64,000 nucleotides of DNA from Ottelia alismoides. Taxonomy: Eukaryota; Streptophyta; Magnoliopsida; Alismatales; Hydrocharitaceae. A model generated the notes under the pieces. It was given only the letters and a program-made list of their open reading frames with translations, was not told the origin of the DNA and did not search any database. The stretch spans positions 496,001 to 560,000 of the forward strand of contig JAZKJV010000295.1 of assembly GCA_037367405.1 (NCBI GenBank), given 5' to 3'. The translations under genes and the position numbers were made by a program. Of this stretch, positions 1 to 12,500 are shown one piece after another; the stretch's first letter is position 1, and each line of letters starts with the position of its first letter.

Positions 1-183
1 GCACATGGGCGAGCACATGTGCTCCTCAATACTGGTAACTGCGCCTCTCCGCAAATTTCAAACCAGCGACCCTCATGGGTGAGCACATGTGCTCTTAGTG
101 TGCTCTCCCATTACGGGGCGAGCACATGTGCACGCCAGGTGCACGCCGAGATGTGCACGCTAATCCCGCCTTTTTTTGTAGTG
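1..183. mobile_element. Right terminus of a CACTA-like DNA transposon
   Basis: The stretch ends at 171-183 in TTTTTTTGTAGTG. Read on the other strand this is CACTACAAAAAAA, the classical CACTA-type terminus. The preceding 170 bases repeat the palindromic motif GAGCACATGTGC several times (around 9, 84 and 119) and then GTGCACGC variants, as expected of sub-terminal transposase-binding repeats. The left part lies outside the window, so completeness and target duplication cannot be judged. The short forward reading frame here is not a gene. Confidence 0.55.
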
Positions 184-519
184 TTTCAAGCATATCTAAG
201 AAAGAAAACTGAAAGTCATCAAAATTACTGGCTAAATTGAATAAGATAGAAACATCGATTTCTATGGGTTAAATCCATCACTAGCAAGATCGAGTCAAAC
301 ATTTCTAGCATATGTAACATAGTTAGGAAACTTTGTATCAACTGATTTACATTTCTCTGAATCTATTGGATTTCTTATCATATCCTCAGTCGGCATGTTA
401 TCAAAATGCCAAAGCCATCCACTTCATAGTCCAAGATGACATATATAATCACTACAAGCATGGAATCAGATGAAAGTAACACAAAACTTTAACTGCTTCA
501 GGATTTCTCTTTGTCTCCT
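184..519. other. Unassigned AT-rich spacer
   Basis: No reading frame, terminal repeat or RNA gene was recognised between the CACTA-like end and the TNP2 remnant. It may be further decayed transposon sequence. Confidence 0.3.
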
Positions 520-1170
520 CACTAGCTACCAATTCTCTTGAAACAAGAGACATTACATATTGGACATCCACTTAGATCTTTATACTTGTTTCGAAGTAAA
601 ATACAATCATTCAAAATAAGCATCAATCTTTTGCGAGTGCAAACCCAGTTTCTTGAATTCTTTTTTCACCTCGTACTAACTCTTTGGAAAACGTCCATTT
701 GTTTCCAACATCATACGAAATAAATCTAGCAAATCACTCATGCATCTTGATGTAACTCTATGGCGTGCTTTAATCTTAAAATTCTCTAGCAGAAATTTTA
801 AACGATTGACCTTGCTTCCAAGAACAATTGGCTCTTCAACATATTTAATGAAACTATAAAATTGTCCATTGTATTTTATGAAATAAATCATTCAGTGTCG
901 ATATATCCATCATCTACAGTCTCTAGTTGAGGTTACTCTTGGGAATAGGAGCACTTGATGACTGCCCAACTTCCTCACCATGAGAAATCCAAATGATGTA
1001 ATGTGACCTCCAACCATTATAGATGAGATGTTTAAACATAATTTTGTGATCATATAACTCACCATTCAAGCACTTCATACAAGGGCATAATATACGACTA
1101 TAATCAAAATCACTTCAAAAAATCTTCCTATCATCACGATATGCCCACTCTAAAACTCTAAGACTCTAGC
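520..1170 (-). pseudogene. TNP2-type CACTA transposase, N-terminal fragment
   Basis: Translated on the minus strand from about 1165 downward, the sequence gives LEWAYRDD, CPCMKCLNGE, HYIIWISHGEE, then VEEPIVLGSKVNRLKF and MSDLLDLF, and finally a KIDA..NDCILL-like block. The same order occurs in the intact TNP2 protein at 28707-31499 (CPCRKCMN, RYIIWNLHGEE, AEEPIANG, MSDMMQF, KIDACPNDCILF). It therefore covers the transposase-associated domain and the start of the tnp2 domain. In-frame stops and at least two frame changes show that it is dead. The rest of the gene is absent. It may belong to the element ending at 183 or to another copy. Confidence 0.7.
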
Positions 1171-1644
1171 CTTGTAGATAAAATAATCAGAATGTAACTT
1201 TTTTTTTATAAAATGTATTCATATTTTCTAAATTTGTAATAAAATATGTTAAATTTATAGTACAAATAGAAAATAAATTTGAGAGGTATTTAGCACAAGA
1301 ACATTGGTCATGGAATTTTCACCCCTTTGAAGTGGGCCCAATGTCATGTGCACATGAAAATCCTATACAATTAAAGTGTATCTAGTGAAGCTTCTAATGT
1401 TAATGCAATATTTACAAGTACTAATAAATGTCACTAGAAGTTAATATACAAAAATGTATATTAACTAAAGTTTTATGTTACATTATATCACAAGAAAAAT
1501 TTATGTAAAGAATAGTATAAGTTTAATGTGGAATATTATGAGATTTTAATCGACATTAGTAGATAGTACAATACATGTTGAACACTAATGAAATTACACG
1601 GAAAAAGATATGTAATAGTTTTTTTACAAAATAGGACATCACCG
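1171..1644. other. Unassigned AT-rich sequence
   Basis: AT-rich, with no coding potential or terminal repeats that I could recognise. Confidence 0.3.
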
Positions 1645-2700
1645 AGGCTCAGATATCATAACTTCCTTCAGTAGTCCTTATATCCTAAAAGACTACAATA
1701 TAGTTACATATGAGGAATCATCAATTACCATCAGAAAATAAAGTACGTCATGGCCATGCATGAACAACCATCTATCCCCACTGCAAACTCCATTCGGGTG
1801 ATAGCAATGCTTTGTATCCACGAATTGTGATCGCGGAGGGGATCGATGTCCACTCGAGATGGCCAGTGAACTCCTCCCCGAATCAATTCCTGATAGGCAA
1901 CTAAATCAAAATGCAATTTCCATATATAAAGCTTACAAGTCAATAGCTAGGAAAATGATATAAAATCATCATTGCCTCTAGTCCAAATTAGGCTAAAAAT
2001 CAATCTAAACATAACAAAAAATATGAAAGGATGCAATAGTGGTTTTTAAAAAGAATATAAAAATAAAAAATGGATATCATAAAGATTTCTTTAAAATATG
2101 TAATGATTAAGATATTTAAAAGTAAGATACAAAGTAATACACAGAGGCAACTTAGGATACACATTTATAGATGCAATAAAAGATATCTAGTGATTACAAA
2201 AAAAAGGAACTTAAAAAAATCAGACATCATCAAGGCATATGATATATATCATAACTTTCAATTAGTACTCCTTATATCCTAAAAGGATGCAATATAATTG
2301 CCTATGAGGAAGTTATAAGTACCATTTCCATTTAGAATACATGCTTACCATAAGCGAGGACACATTGAGCCCCTTCCACGAACTCCACTCAAGTAAGAGC
2401 AAAAGAAAAGGAAATAAAATCACAAGTTTCAAATATGGATGGTTGGGTTTGGCCTTGGCTAATGGTGTTCAAGGAGGGGGTCATGGTGTACTCAAGGAAG
2501 TAAGCGATCTCCATCTCGTACACCATTAGCAGAGGCCAAACTTTTAATGTAAAGATTGCAAGAGGATTCCTCATAAGCGGCCAAATCACCATACCATTTC
2601 AAGATACATGGTTTACAAGTCAATAAATAATAAAATGATATTTAATCATCATTGCCTCTAGTTTGATTGGGGTAAAAAAATCGTTGCAACATATCAATAA
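1645..2700. repeat. Imperfect direct duplication (two units of about 0.4 kb)
   Basis: The block at 1645-2010 recurs at about 2235-2695 in the same order. Shared segments include CTCCTTATATCCTAAAAG-type sequence (1676 and 2270), a TATGAGGAA segment, the TTTACAAGTCAATA segment (1932 and 2610) and CATCATTGCCTCTAGT (1967 and 2648). The copies differ by substitutions and indels, so the duplication is old. No open frame is conserved, and I do not recognise the family. Confidence 0.6.
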
Positions 2701-2881
2701 AATCTAAAAGGCTACTAGATAGCCTCACCATTTTAGGTTTAAGGAGTATTGTTATCATAATATCATCACCCCAACTTTATTGTTTGTGGGGGCTGCAGGT
2801 GGTGGTTGGGGCTCAAAATGACTTAAACATGTCCTTTTCATCCAAACTTAAAAGGCTACTATGTGGCCTCACCATTTTAAG
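2699..2881. repeat. Short tandem repeat, two units of about 145 bp
   Basis: AAAAGGCTACTAGATAGCC followed by TCACCATTTTA at 2706-2738 is repeated as AAAAGGCTACTATGTGGCC followed by TCACCATTTTA near 2849-2879. This is a local duplication directly downstream of the larger one. Confidence 0.55.
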
Positions 2882-3184
2882 TACTAGAAGTAGTTAATAA
2901 ATACCATCGTCCATTGAGTGATTAAATCATTAGGGATAAATACTTCAGAAGATACACTCTGCATTATCAACAATATCACTATTAGTTCCAAGAGTGTGCC
3001 GCCAACGAATTTACACATACAGCTATATATTGAGAGTTGCCAACAACCATAAGCATGCATCCGATAGAAAAGAAAATGCAAAAGTAAAGGACAAAGGCAA
3101 TTTAGAGCATGCAACAAAACAAGTTCTAAATAATTACATGATACACAAGCATATGCATGGAAGCATAAGCACAAAATTACCACA

Positions 3185-3990
3185 CACATCACAACCCCAA
3201 CTATAGACCCACAGCTGCAACAGACCCCACAGTTTCCGTCCACAACCACGACAACTATAACATACCCCATAGACCCATTAGCAACCACGATCCACAACCA
3301 CAATAGACAACACATACTCCATCAACAACCTCACTCACAACCACCACCCACAGCCCCCAACACCACCACCCACAGAACAACATACCCCACAACAATCACT
3401 CAACAACCACCACCTACAGACACAAGATAACCCACAAGAACAGCTCAAGAACCACCACCCACAACCACCTTAGACTCTACAACCCCTATCCACAACCATC
3501 ATAGAAACCATACACTCCACATACCCAAGCCACAACCGTCACAGACCCCACACACCACCACCCACATCCCCACCCACAACAACCATAGAAACCAAGACAC
3601 CCTCCCACGACCCCCAAGAACTGCACCTACAGCCCCAAAGCTCCAAGCACAACCACCACCCACATCCACATCCACTACCCACAACCCCCACAACCAGAAC
3701 AACCCCATAGCTACCTCCCACAGAAGTGACAGTCACCACCCATCACCACCACAACTGCAATCCCCTACAAACCCCTACCACAACCACCACCCACGTTGCC
3801 TACAACATCCCCACCAAAGCCTCCCACCACAACCACCACAGACAGTGACCACCTACAGTCCCAACAACCACCGCCACTATCCAAAACCCCACAACCACCA
3901 CGAGCCAACATGTACCACCCCAAAACCCAAACTAACCACCAGAACGCCATAGCCCCTGCACACAAACACCACCCACAACCACATGGATAT
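3185..3990. repeat. Strand-asymmetric CA-rich degenerate minisatellite
   Basis: About 800 bases made almost only of A and C on the plus strand, built from drifting units such as CACAACCACCACCCACA and CAACCCCC. The minus strand is correspondingly G/T-rich with many GGTGGTGG runs. Open frames exist in several phases on both strands because stop codons are rare in this composition; their Thr/Pro/His-rich or Gly/Val/Trp-rich products are composition artefacts. It ends in a short TA run followed by TAG repeats (about 3984-4008). Confidence 0.75.
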
Positions 3991-4079
3991 ATATATAGTA
4001 GTAGTACATCATCTAAATTAAAATACTTCGTGAATCCAGTCAACGATAAGGCAATATCCAGGTTGAGATTTTAGCTTTA

Positions 4080-5092
4080 TTCTTAAGGTTGTGCCTCTCT
4101 TTGTCTGGAATATAACTGAAAATAATGTGGGCTTTATGAACTTAATATAATGAAGTCCATTAAGGATTTTTTATGATAATAAATTATTAAATAGTCCTCT
4201 TATTTTAATATTTTGGATTTTCAATTTTTTGAGTAATTTTTAAAAATAATCTCCTAATAATTTTTTATGATTTTCTTTAAACCTAAGTAAGCAAAAATAA
4301 AGGGACAAGGTGTCAAAGCAATGCAAGTCAAAACAATGATGGAATACTCACCATTGTGTTTGAATGATGAATGACCAATTTGAATTACTTGGAGTGCTTC
4401 CAAGCTTTCTCCATGCGGGATGCAAGATAAAATTTGAAATTACACTACATGCAAATGCAATCGATGAAATCACCCTAAGCAGGAATTATTATTATTATAA
4501 AGCACTAGTTTAGTTTGACTAAGTCCAAGTGTGGAGATCTATACGTGCTTTCAATCAATTAAGCTTGGGACCTACTTACTGAATGAAGCAATCCTAAAAT
4601 CTAAGGGCTCAATCAACGAAGACATAAAATGAAAAAAAGGAAGAAAAATCAAATCACAAGAGTGAAGTAATGAGAAAAATAGGGAGAATAAAAGATAGAA
4701 GGCAAGGAAGAAAAAAGAGAAAATGGATCGGGTCCTCAGGTGAACAGAAACTTGGTAGAATATACTTGTGAATGCCCAAGTGTCCAAAATTTGTCCTTGT
4801 ATTACTACAAATTATAAATAATGTCTCTCTCACTAAATAAAAATTAAGATAATGCTATTATGCACTACTCTTCTCCTTGCTCTTCTTTTCTACTCTATCT
4901 TGTAGGCATGCTAAGAATGGGTCGGCTTCTGCCTCGTGAGATACACAAGTCCTCCTAAGAAGTTCTCCTCAGTTGGTGGACCCTTGCAGAAAAGTCAACA
5001 AAAGAGGTGATTAGAATAGATAAACAATTATTGAAATAAAATCATCTATATAGGAAAATAAACAAACTATACTAACTACCCTACGTGTTGCC
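4080..5092 (-). mobile_element. Leader and internal remnant of a long-LTR gypsy element
   Basis: This segment follows the LTR at 5112-8857 on the minus strand. Its 4440-4640 part matches the leader of the gypsy element at 60200-60560: both contain ATGCAAATGCAATC then GATGAAATC, a GAAGCAC/AAAGCAC segment, a TTTGACTAAG segment and an AAATCTAAGGGCTCAATCA-like segment, in the same order. No gag or pol domain was found, so the element is truncated near 4.1 kb. Confidence 0.5.
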
Positions 5093-5111
5093 CTCTAGAA
5101 ATGACGCTATT
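5093..5111 (-). other. Decayed primer-binding site
   Basis: Directly inside the LTR, the minus strand reads AATAGCGTCATTTCTAGAGG. It aligns with the position and part of the sequence of the site at 60980-61000 (ATGGCATTGTTGCTGACG). Both resemble the TGGCGCCGTTGCC-type site of plant Tat/Athila-like elements, with several substitutions. Confidence 0.4.
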
Positions 5112-8100
5112 TGATTAGTCACAAAAACCGAGGCACCTAACGTCCAGTCTTAGAGGGCATGCAGTGTCCAACAAGTCAGATCTGACAATCGATGTCTCAA
5201 CTGTTCTCATAGCACTCGGTATCTGATAAATGCAATAATCAACAAAAAAACCCATAACAATATATATGCAATAATAATATGTGTATGGTCATCATTTAGT
5301 TTATTTAACTCTACAAAATGTTTATAGTGAACAAATAGTAGAGTGTCGAAATCTTGGGAGAAAATTGGTAGATAGATTAATTATTAATAATTATTGCTAA
5401 TTAAAAATAATAATTGTACTTTTTAGATTTTTTCCTTTTTTGAGGATTTTTAATTATATGTGATTTTTATGTATTTTTAAATGTTTATATAATTTTATTT
5501 TAGATTTTAGATTTTATTTTCTTGTTAATATTGAAAAATTTTAATTTACTTATGATTTTTAAAAATATAATATATATTTAAAAATAATAAAATTAATGAT
5601 GATAATATATACTATATAAGTAATATATATTATATATAACATATATAAGGTTTTATATTTCTAAATATATATAAAAATACGAAAAAATACATTAACAAAA
5701 ATGTTTTTGTGTTTTAATATTTTCTATTTCTTTCGTTATTTTTTATAGAATTTTTGCTAATTTTTATGTATTTTTAAACTAATAAAATGTAAAAAATAAT
5801 ATACAATTTTAATATCTGAGTTTTTTTGGGGGTTTTAAAATATATAATAGCTTAAAAATTTTCCAAATTAATTTTAATTTATAGTATATATGATAAAAAA
5901 ATACAACATAAATGAATGTTTTTGGATTTTTATGATTTTTTTTCTGATTTTTATATTTTTTTTGGTTTTTATGATTTTTAAGGTTTTTGTTATATATTTT
6001 TTGTGATTTTTGGTAAGTGATACAATATATAATAATACAACTAACCTAACTTTTTTGGAATTTTAAATATGTTTTTTATGGATTTTAGTAAGCAAACATG
6101 GAATAAATACGATTTTTTGTATTTAGAAAATAAGAAAATACAATACCTAAATAGAATTATGTTCATGCATAAGAGAAGTTTCGGATATCTACTACATTTT
6201 TCTCATGATTTTGGCGTAGGGAAGCTATTTAATAAAAGAAAATACAACAAAAAAATACAGCTGAGAAAGGAATTGGTTGCAATTTAAGCAAACTTTTAAT
6301 GAACTTGATAATAAGTCCAACAACTCTAGGTGCACATCTATAATATTTACAAAGCCTCACGTGCCACAACACTTGATGTGAGAGGACCAATATGAAAATA
6401 GCACAAAGTTCAGGTCCTAAAGCACAAAATACCCCATTATATTTTCAAAACGGTAGAAGTATAAAATATTAATCTTAATATTCAAAAAGTAGAGGGGTCT
6501 CTATGCAATATACCCCTTAAGTGGCGTGATCCAGCGGCTGAGGATGCACTATGTAGATGCACTTGAACCGATTGGGCGGCCGTGAGCACGTAATGCTTCG
6601 TTTTGACCATCGGTTATGATAGAACCCTGGCCGCCTCCTTGATCTAACGATACATGGGGCTTCATGAAGAAAATGGAAGAAGGTCATCTTTTGTGATCTT
6701 CACTCGTCGATTCCTCCTTGTCAAGGGCATCTTCTCCCCATTTGAAGGGCTCAGGAGCATCTTGGGGATCATGCGTACCAGCAGAGGCCTTCAAATAAAC
6801 CTAGGTCCCATTGATGGGGACCTGGGCGGGTCTTCCTCAACAGTGACCTGGAGTACCTAATCCAGCATCTATTTCACATCCAGGTGCCCTTTTAGGTCAT
6901 TGTTCCTACGTAAAAATGTTTACAAGCTCTAGGCAAACCTCCTCAGCCCAATCCGAAGCTGCAAAGTAAGGAGAGATGGAATATGTGGAGAGCTCCATCA
7001 ATGGGCAGAGGAGGAGCTCGGACTCCCTGATCTGAGCGAGATCAAAGGTGGTTGGTGGTGTGGGATGAGAGAACAGATGATATGGAAAGACATGGTTGGT
7101 GGAGCAAGTCGAAATAAGGTCAGTACACGTCTGGAAAATGGCCGGAGCCTAATGCTCTAACGAACAAAAGGATCGGAAATCACACTAAACTACATAATAA
7201 ATTCATGAAATAAAATCTACATAAAATTAGAAAAATAGAAGTTACAGTAGAAATGCTAATCAATGCAGATCCTACTAGGGAGACTAGGGAGTAGATGAAC
7301 ACACATCAGATATGGAGCTTCGATGGTGGTGGACCTTCCTTAGCCTCTTCTTCTCCACGCCGACACCTCTACGAGAATTCAGTTGTCACCAGAAGTCTCA
7401 AGCCATAAGAATGTTGGGGTTACGAAGGACAAAAGGGGATCAAGAAGGCAGAAATAATGATGGGAAGTTATATATACATGTGGGTTTTGGTGATCTTCGA
7501 GTCGAGATTGCATGAGAGGAGAATGGAATTGGTGGAAGCTATAGACATTATATGGATAAGCGTTGTGGAGTCTACACAGAGGGCGGAGCTCGATGGGGAA
7601 GGGAACCATGGAATATGCATGAAAAAATCGAGGAATAAGGGGTTCTCGATGTTCTGACAAGGGGGGCGCTAGAGGTTGTATAATTGACCTAAGGGTCAAC
7701 GTTTGGAGTGCCTCTATCGGTCCATCTCAGCCCTAAAACAACACAAGAGAAGTGAAATGGTTTATTAAGTCAATAAAATTATTAAATGATTTTATTAATT
7801 AAAACTTAAAATATAAAAAGTGTTTCTTATTTTATGCACTATTTATGGGTATTTTTTATTTTTACAACCTTATTTATTAAGAGTTAACTTTATGTACATA
7901 ATTATATGTATATTTACCTATATTTTAAGTATTTTATTTTAATTTGTAATTTAAATTTTCTTATTATATGAACATAATTTATATATTTATAATATAATAC
8001 ATATTTAGATATTTTTATTTCATTTTCGTAATTTTATTTTCATACTTAAATAAATAAATGTGTATACATGATAGGCATAATATACTAATATATTTTACTA

Positions 8101-8857
8101 TATTATTTATTTTAATGTATTTGTAATGGTTTTATTTTATGTTTATAATTTAATATGTTTAAATAATATATACAATTATTTAAAAATATAAGAATAGTAA
8201 AAATATAAATAATAAATTATATGAATAAAATATACATGTATATAGTGCAATGAGACCCCAGAAAGCTGACTTTTACATCTTAACTCCATTTTAAATGAAA
8301 CCACTTCATTAAATAAATTATTTAATTTAAAATATAATGGAGGCGAGCTTGATGAATTTTGAACTTGTATGGAGAAGATATTGTTCTGTGATGTTCAATT
8401 TATGGCTTTTTTAATATGCGTGTCCTAGCTGCAAAATGTATTATTTTTATGTGAAATTATTTTTATATTTTTATGTACAAGTTTCATGTAGATCATTTTA
8501 TTATTTGAGGTGTATAGGATGAATAATAAAATCAAGTAAAAATGGATGTTTTAAAGAATGAAATTATAGTTTCTATATACAATATAGACTCTTGTCTCCC
8601 CTACTTTATTCCTTGTTGACCAAGTCAATATTGACTTAGTCTCGGGGTTTAGAGTCATTTAATATCTTTGATACTTCAGTTGTTTATCTTTTCTTTTCTT
8701 TATTATTTTATTTTAGATTTAAATATGTATATTTATGCAATATTTATAGATGAATAAACACTTGTTAATTTATGCAAATTAGTTGTATTCACTCGTGTTT
8801 TGATAAGGATTTAAATGCAAAACGGAAGAATAAAGCTAGATGAATGGCTATTCATCA
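5112..8857 (-). mobile_element. Long LTR (about 3.7 kb) of a Tat/Athila-like gypsy element
   Basis: Plus-strand ends are TGATTAGTC (5112) and ATTCATCA (8857), so the LTR has TG...CA termini. Its order matches four other copies in the window: AT-rich part, GC-rich part (about 6520-7740), T-rich part, a TTAACTCCATTTTAAATGAAACC segment (8280), a CCCCTACTTTATTCCTTG segment (8600), a TCTCGGGGTTTAG segment (8640), and a terminal palindrome. Flanking bases (CTATT, TGTAC) do not match, while a leader follows at 4.1-5.1 kb, so this is a 5' LTR of a truncated minus-strand element rather than a solo LTR. Frames inside the GC-rich part are not supported as genes. Confidence 0.65.
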
Positions 8858-9509
8858 TGTACTTAACTTTGAAAGTATACATGGTTATGGGTGTAAATAT
8901 TCCATATATAAACTTCAATAAAAATAACATCCATCAAGGATCCTTCCTTCTTGGAAGTAGTTCGATGAATAAATGAGTTGGACCGCTACCTCCTCGGGGG
9001 TCGAGACGGTAAGGGGTACGTGACAAGCACCACATACACAAAAAGGTGGAATCGTTGAGACGAACTCATGCATTCACAACAATAAAACATTTTTCATGAT
9101 CGTATTAGGAGAACCATGGACGTAAGTAAAAGGCATCAAAATTTAGCGTTGTTGTCATTACATGGAGAGAAGGCTTACTGTGCGAAAGGATATATTGATA
9201 CACCATAGTGACAATGAGGCGAAATAGCTTTTTTACACCGGGGAATGCGATGAAGTTGTGATGTGTGAGGGATGGAGACAACTTTGGTGAGGGAGGCTTT
9301 GAGTTACCAATAAGAGGGGGAAGAACATAGGTGGGGATGGTGGAATGAGGTATAGGGACGAGGGAAAGAAAAGGTAGAGGAATCTGAACCGTTGCTTGTA
9401 AGCAAGATCCATTGATCCATATGCACTCCTCTCATGATGTCATCAAGGGCTCCTCTCTCAGGATCATCCCTCATATATAGGAGAGCCAAGAAAGCTAGAG
9501 CTTGATGAG
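8858..9509. other. Unassigned spacer with a short MULE-end-like motif
   Basis: Separates two LTRs of the same family. The stretch GGTTATGGGTGTAAATATTCC at about 8883-8903 resembles the end of the MULE at 42443-42462, but only about 20 bases match and no partner was found. Nothing else recognised. Confidence 0.3.
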
Positions 9510-12500
9510 CCTGATGATGGGAGACCTAAGCAAGGGTTGTTGTGACCCCAATCAGCAAGTCAGACTCAACAAGAAAAATCAAGACCACACAAATTAGACA
9601 ATCAAAGCACAAAATCAATGTAAGCAGTCTCCGCTTTTTTTAACCCGGTATAGCGACCAAGGTCGAACACAAGGAGCACGAGTGAAACCTACAAAGTATT
9701 CATGATCAGAGATAAAAGAATTTTTTATTTTTTTATTTTGCATTTTTTAAAAATAAGAAAATAAAACAAAACAAATAAGAAGAACATGGCACACGCAAGC
9801 TTCCACCATTTTTATCAGGGTCAAAAATACTCAAAAATCCAGACAAAAATATTTTTACGTTTTCCAAATATTCAGATGTTTTTGGTAATTTTTTTTGGAT
9901 TTTTCTAATTTTTATATGATTTTATAAAAAACAAACAAAGATAAAAAGGGAAATCAATGGGCAACCTAGATTAAAGGAAAATTTAAAATACTAAAAATAT
10001 CCTAATGTCCTGGTTGAGACTTTTATGAAAAAGTAAATAAATATACACAACTACAGAAACTAAAATTCTTTTTTTTTTTAAATTTTCTAGAATTTTTAAT
10101 ATATTTTTAAGTTTTTAGAGTTTTTAGCATTTTTATAGTGATTTTTAAAACAAAAATGCTACTGGAATTAAAACACATAAAGAAAGCACATACTAATTTT
10201 TTTGTGATTTTTAGAACAATTTCTATAATTTTTAGGTATTTTAGAAAATAGACAGAATAGTTTTTAGGTGTTTTTGATTTTTAGAAAATATCAAGTAAAA
10301 CTAAATTAATTCACAAAAATTACCATAAATGTCATACGTTAGCATGAGCTAACTCTAATTTTTATGGATTTTTTGGAGTTAATTAGGTAATTATTTGATT
10401 AAAAATAACACACACAGGAAGTAGGGACCTAAATGTAATTATATGAAAGTTTCCAGGCCAAATAATAACATACGTAAAAAGCTTAGGGCGATTCTTGCAA
10501 TTTATCCAAGGTATTGATGCACATACTCAAAAATTCACGCATAGGGGTATACTTGCAATTATCAGAAAACTTCTACTGAAACAATAACATCCATGAAGTT
10601 TAGGGACAAGCATGCAAATAACCTACAAACTCACATGAACATGCACGTGTCTCAGGTTTGGAAGGACTAACATGCAAATACTGAAAACCTTAAAGTCAAA
10701 GTTGCAAAATACTCAAACTACAACTTTATTCTGTGGACTAACTAATCAAAGCATAAAAGAGCAGGGTAAAACATGCAATATACTCTGAAGAGGAACATGG
10801 TGCATGTCGAGGCATCGTGGATGTACGACTCTGATCAACTGGCGGGGTAGATCTGACGACACAGAGTATGTCGGGAATGTGCGGCCTGATGCGCTAGGGT
10901 GCATTAGATCCAACGGCCACAAAGCTGAACTGTGATTGAATCTGGTAGAGCGGGGCCCATCCGACGACATGGGAGGATGTTGGACAAACTCCCTCCAGAC
11001 GACCTTCGATTGAGCGATAAGGTGAATCCGTTGGCTCGATGAAATATCTGAAGGTCTTGTCAGGCTCGACGATACGTCGCGCGTCAGGAGGTCAGCTCCG
11101 ATCGAAAGGATAACGACCGGATGGACGTCGCAGTGTAGGTGCACCTAGAGCTGCTCCGCCTGAGCAGTCGGGGGCCAAATAGGGGTCTTCGGTGTGAACC
11201 AAGGCCTGCAATGGAAAGAACACTCGGAGGCGTAGCTCCGGCAAGAGTTTATTGCAAGTAGAAGCAAGAGAAGTAGAGGGGAATGGAGGTAGACTCTCGA
11301 CAGTTATGGAGGGGAGGAGTCTTGGCCTTAATCTCGACCTGGTGTTCGAGCCTAAGGGTGACCAGGCTGTTATGCAAGATGAAGGGCGAGACGGAGGATC
11401 GATCTAAATGGATGGGTGTGGATAACAAGGCTCTGACCAGCTGGTCGGATCAAGTTGGTGTGCGGCGGAGCTAAGTTGAATGAACGAAATCAAAAGTGAA
11501 AGTGCAGAGGATAGGATGGGTAACTGAAGATTCGGATGGACTCCTGAGCTCCAGACGATGACAGTCGTCGAGGTTACATCCTCAACTGCATTGCGACGGA
11601 CGGGGAGGCTGCTCGCGGCGGATCTTCGACCATGAAGGGTGAGCTGCGTAATTACACGACCAAACTCCAATCCGAAGATGCTCTCCGGCAGTTGTCCCTC
11701 AACCAAAGGTGTCTGTGGGTGGAAGAAGGAGCAAGGCATGAGTTGAGATGTTGTGGAGGCAGAAGAAAAGATTTATAGGCTTCTCAGGAGAGTGAGATGA
11801 TCGAGCAATAGGGCACAACCCTAGGAAGATCCATGCCTTCCTAGGGATCCGTGAAGGTGATGGATCATAGGAGAAGGCTCGGGTGAAGAATCAGATCAAG
11901 AGGAGGCATGACCCGATCGGGAAAAATGGGAGAAAAAGTTCCGGCATAAGGAATCATGTCGGGTCATCCTTGGAAGAAGGCGTTGACCGGAGGTCAACAT
12001 TCAGCTGGACCAATCAGAAAATCCAAATTTACAAATTATTTATAAAATCAATAAAAAATAATAAATGAATTCAAAATAAAAAATGTATAAAACGAAAAAT
12101 GTTTATTATTTTCAAACTATTTTCTTTTTTTGTAATTATTTTTACGAAAAATAAATTAGTCTATGTACAATATATTGTATTATATACATGTATAATATAC
12201 CTATGTATTTTGTACAAGTATTTTTATTTTATTATTTTTACATAAATATCCCTAATTTTATATTTTATTTATTTTCAACATAATTTAGGAGTTCAAAATA
12301 ATTTTTATTTTATTTTTATGATTTATTTACAGGTAAAGAATAAATAGGGGAGGTAACATATATACATGTATTTTGTACAAGTAAGAAGGATTTTATTCTT
12401 ATTTTTATTTTATTTTTCTGTTTTTTATTTTATTTTTGTTTTATTTTTAGGATTATAAACAAAGAGGTAAAATATTGTTTCAATTTTATTTTGTCAAAAA

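Noticed and set aside
2884..3315. A 143-codon minus-strand frame rich in Cys and Val
   Set aside because: Partly a by-product of the CA-rich tract; no domain, no support from the flanking sequence.
3499..4074. Overlapping open frames on both strands (Gly/Trp/Val-rich and Pro/Thr-rich)
   Set aside because: Stop codons are rare in this two-base composition, so open frames appear in several phases at once.
10746..11739. Open frames of 111-132 codons in the GC-rich half of the solo LTR
   Set aside because: The corresponding parts of the other LTR copies do not keep these frames, so they are not conserved coding regions.
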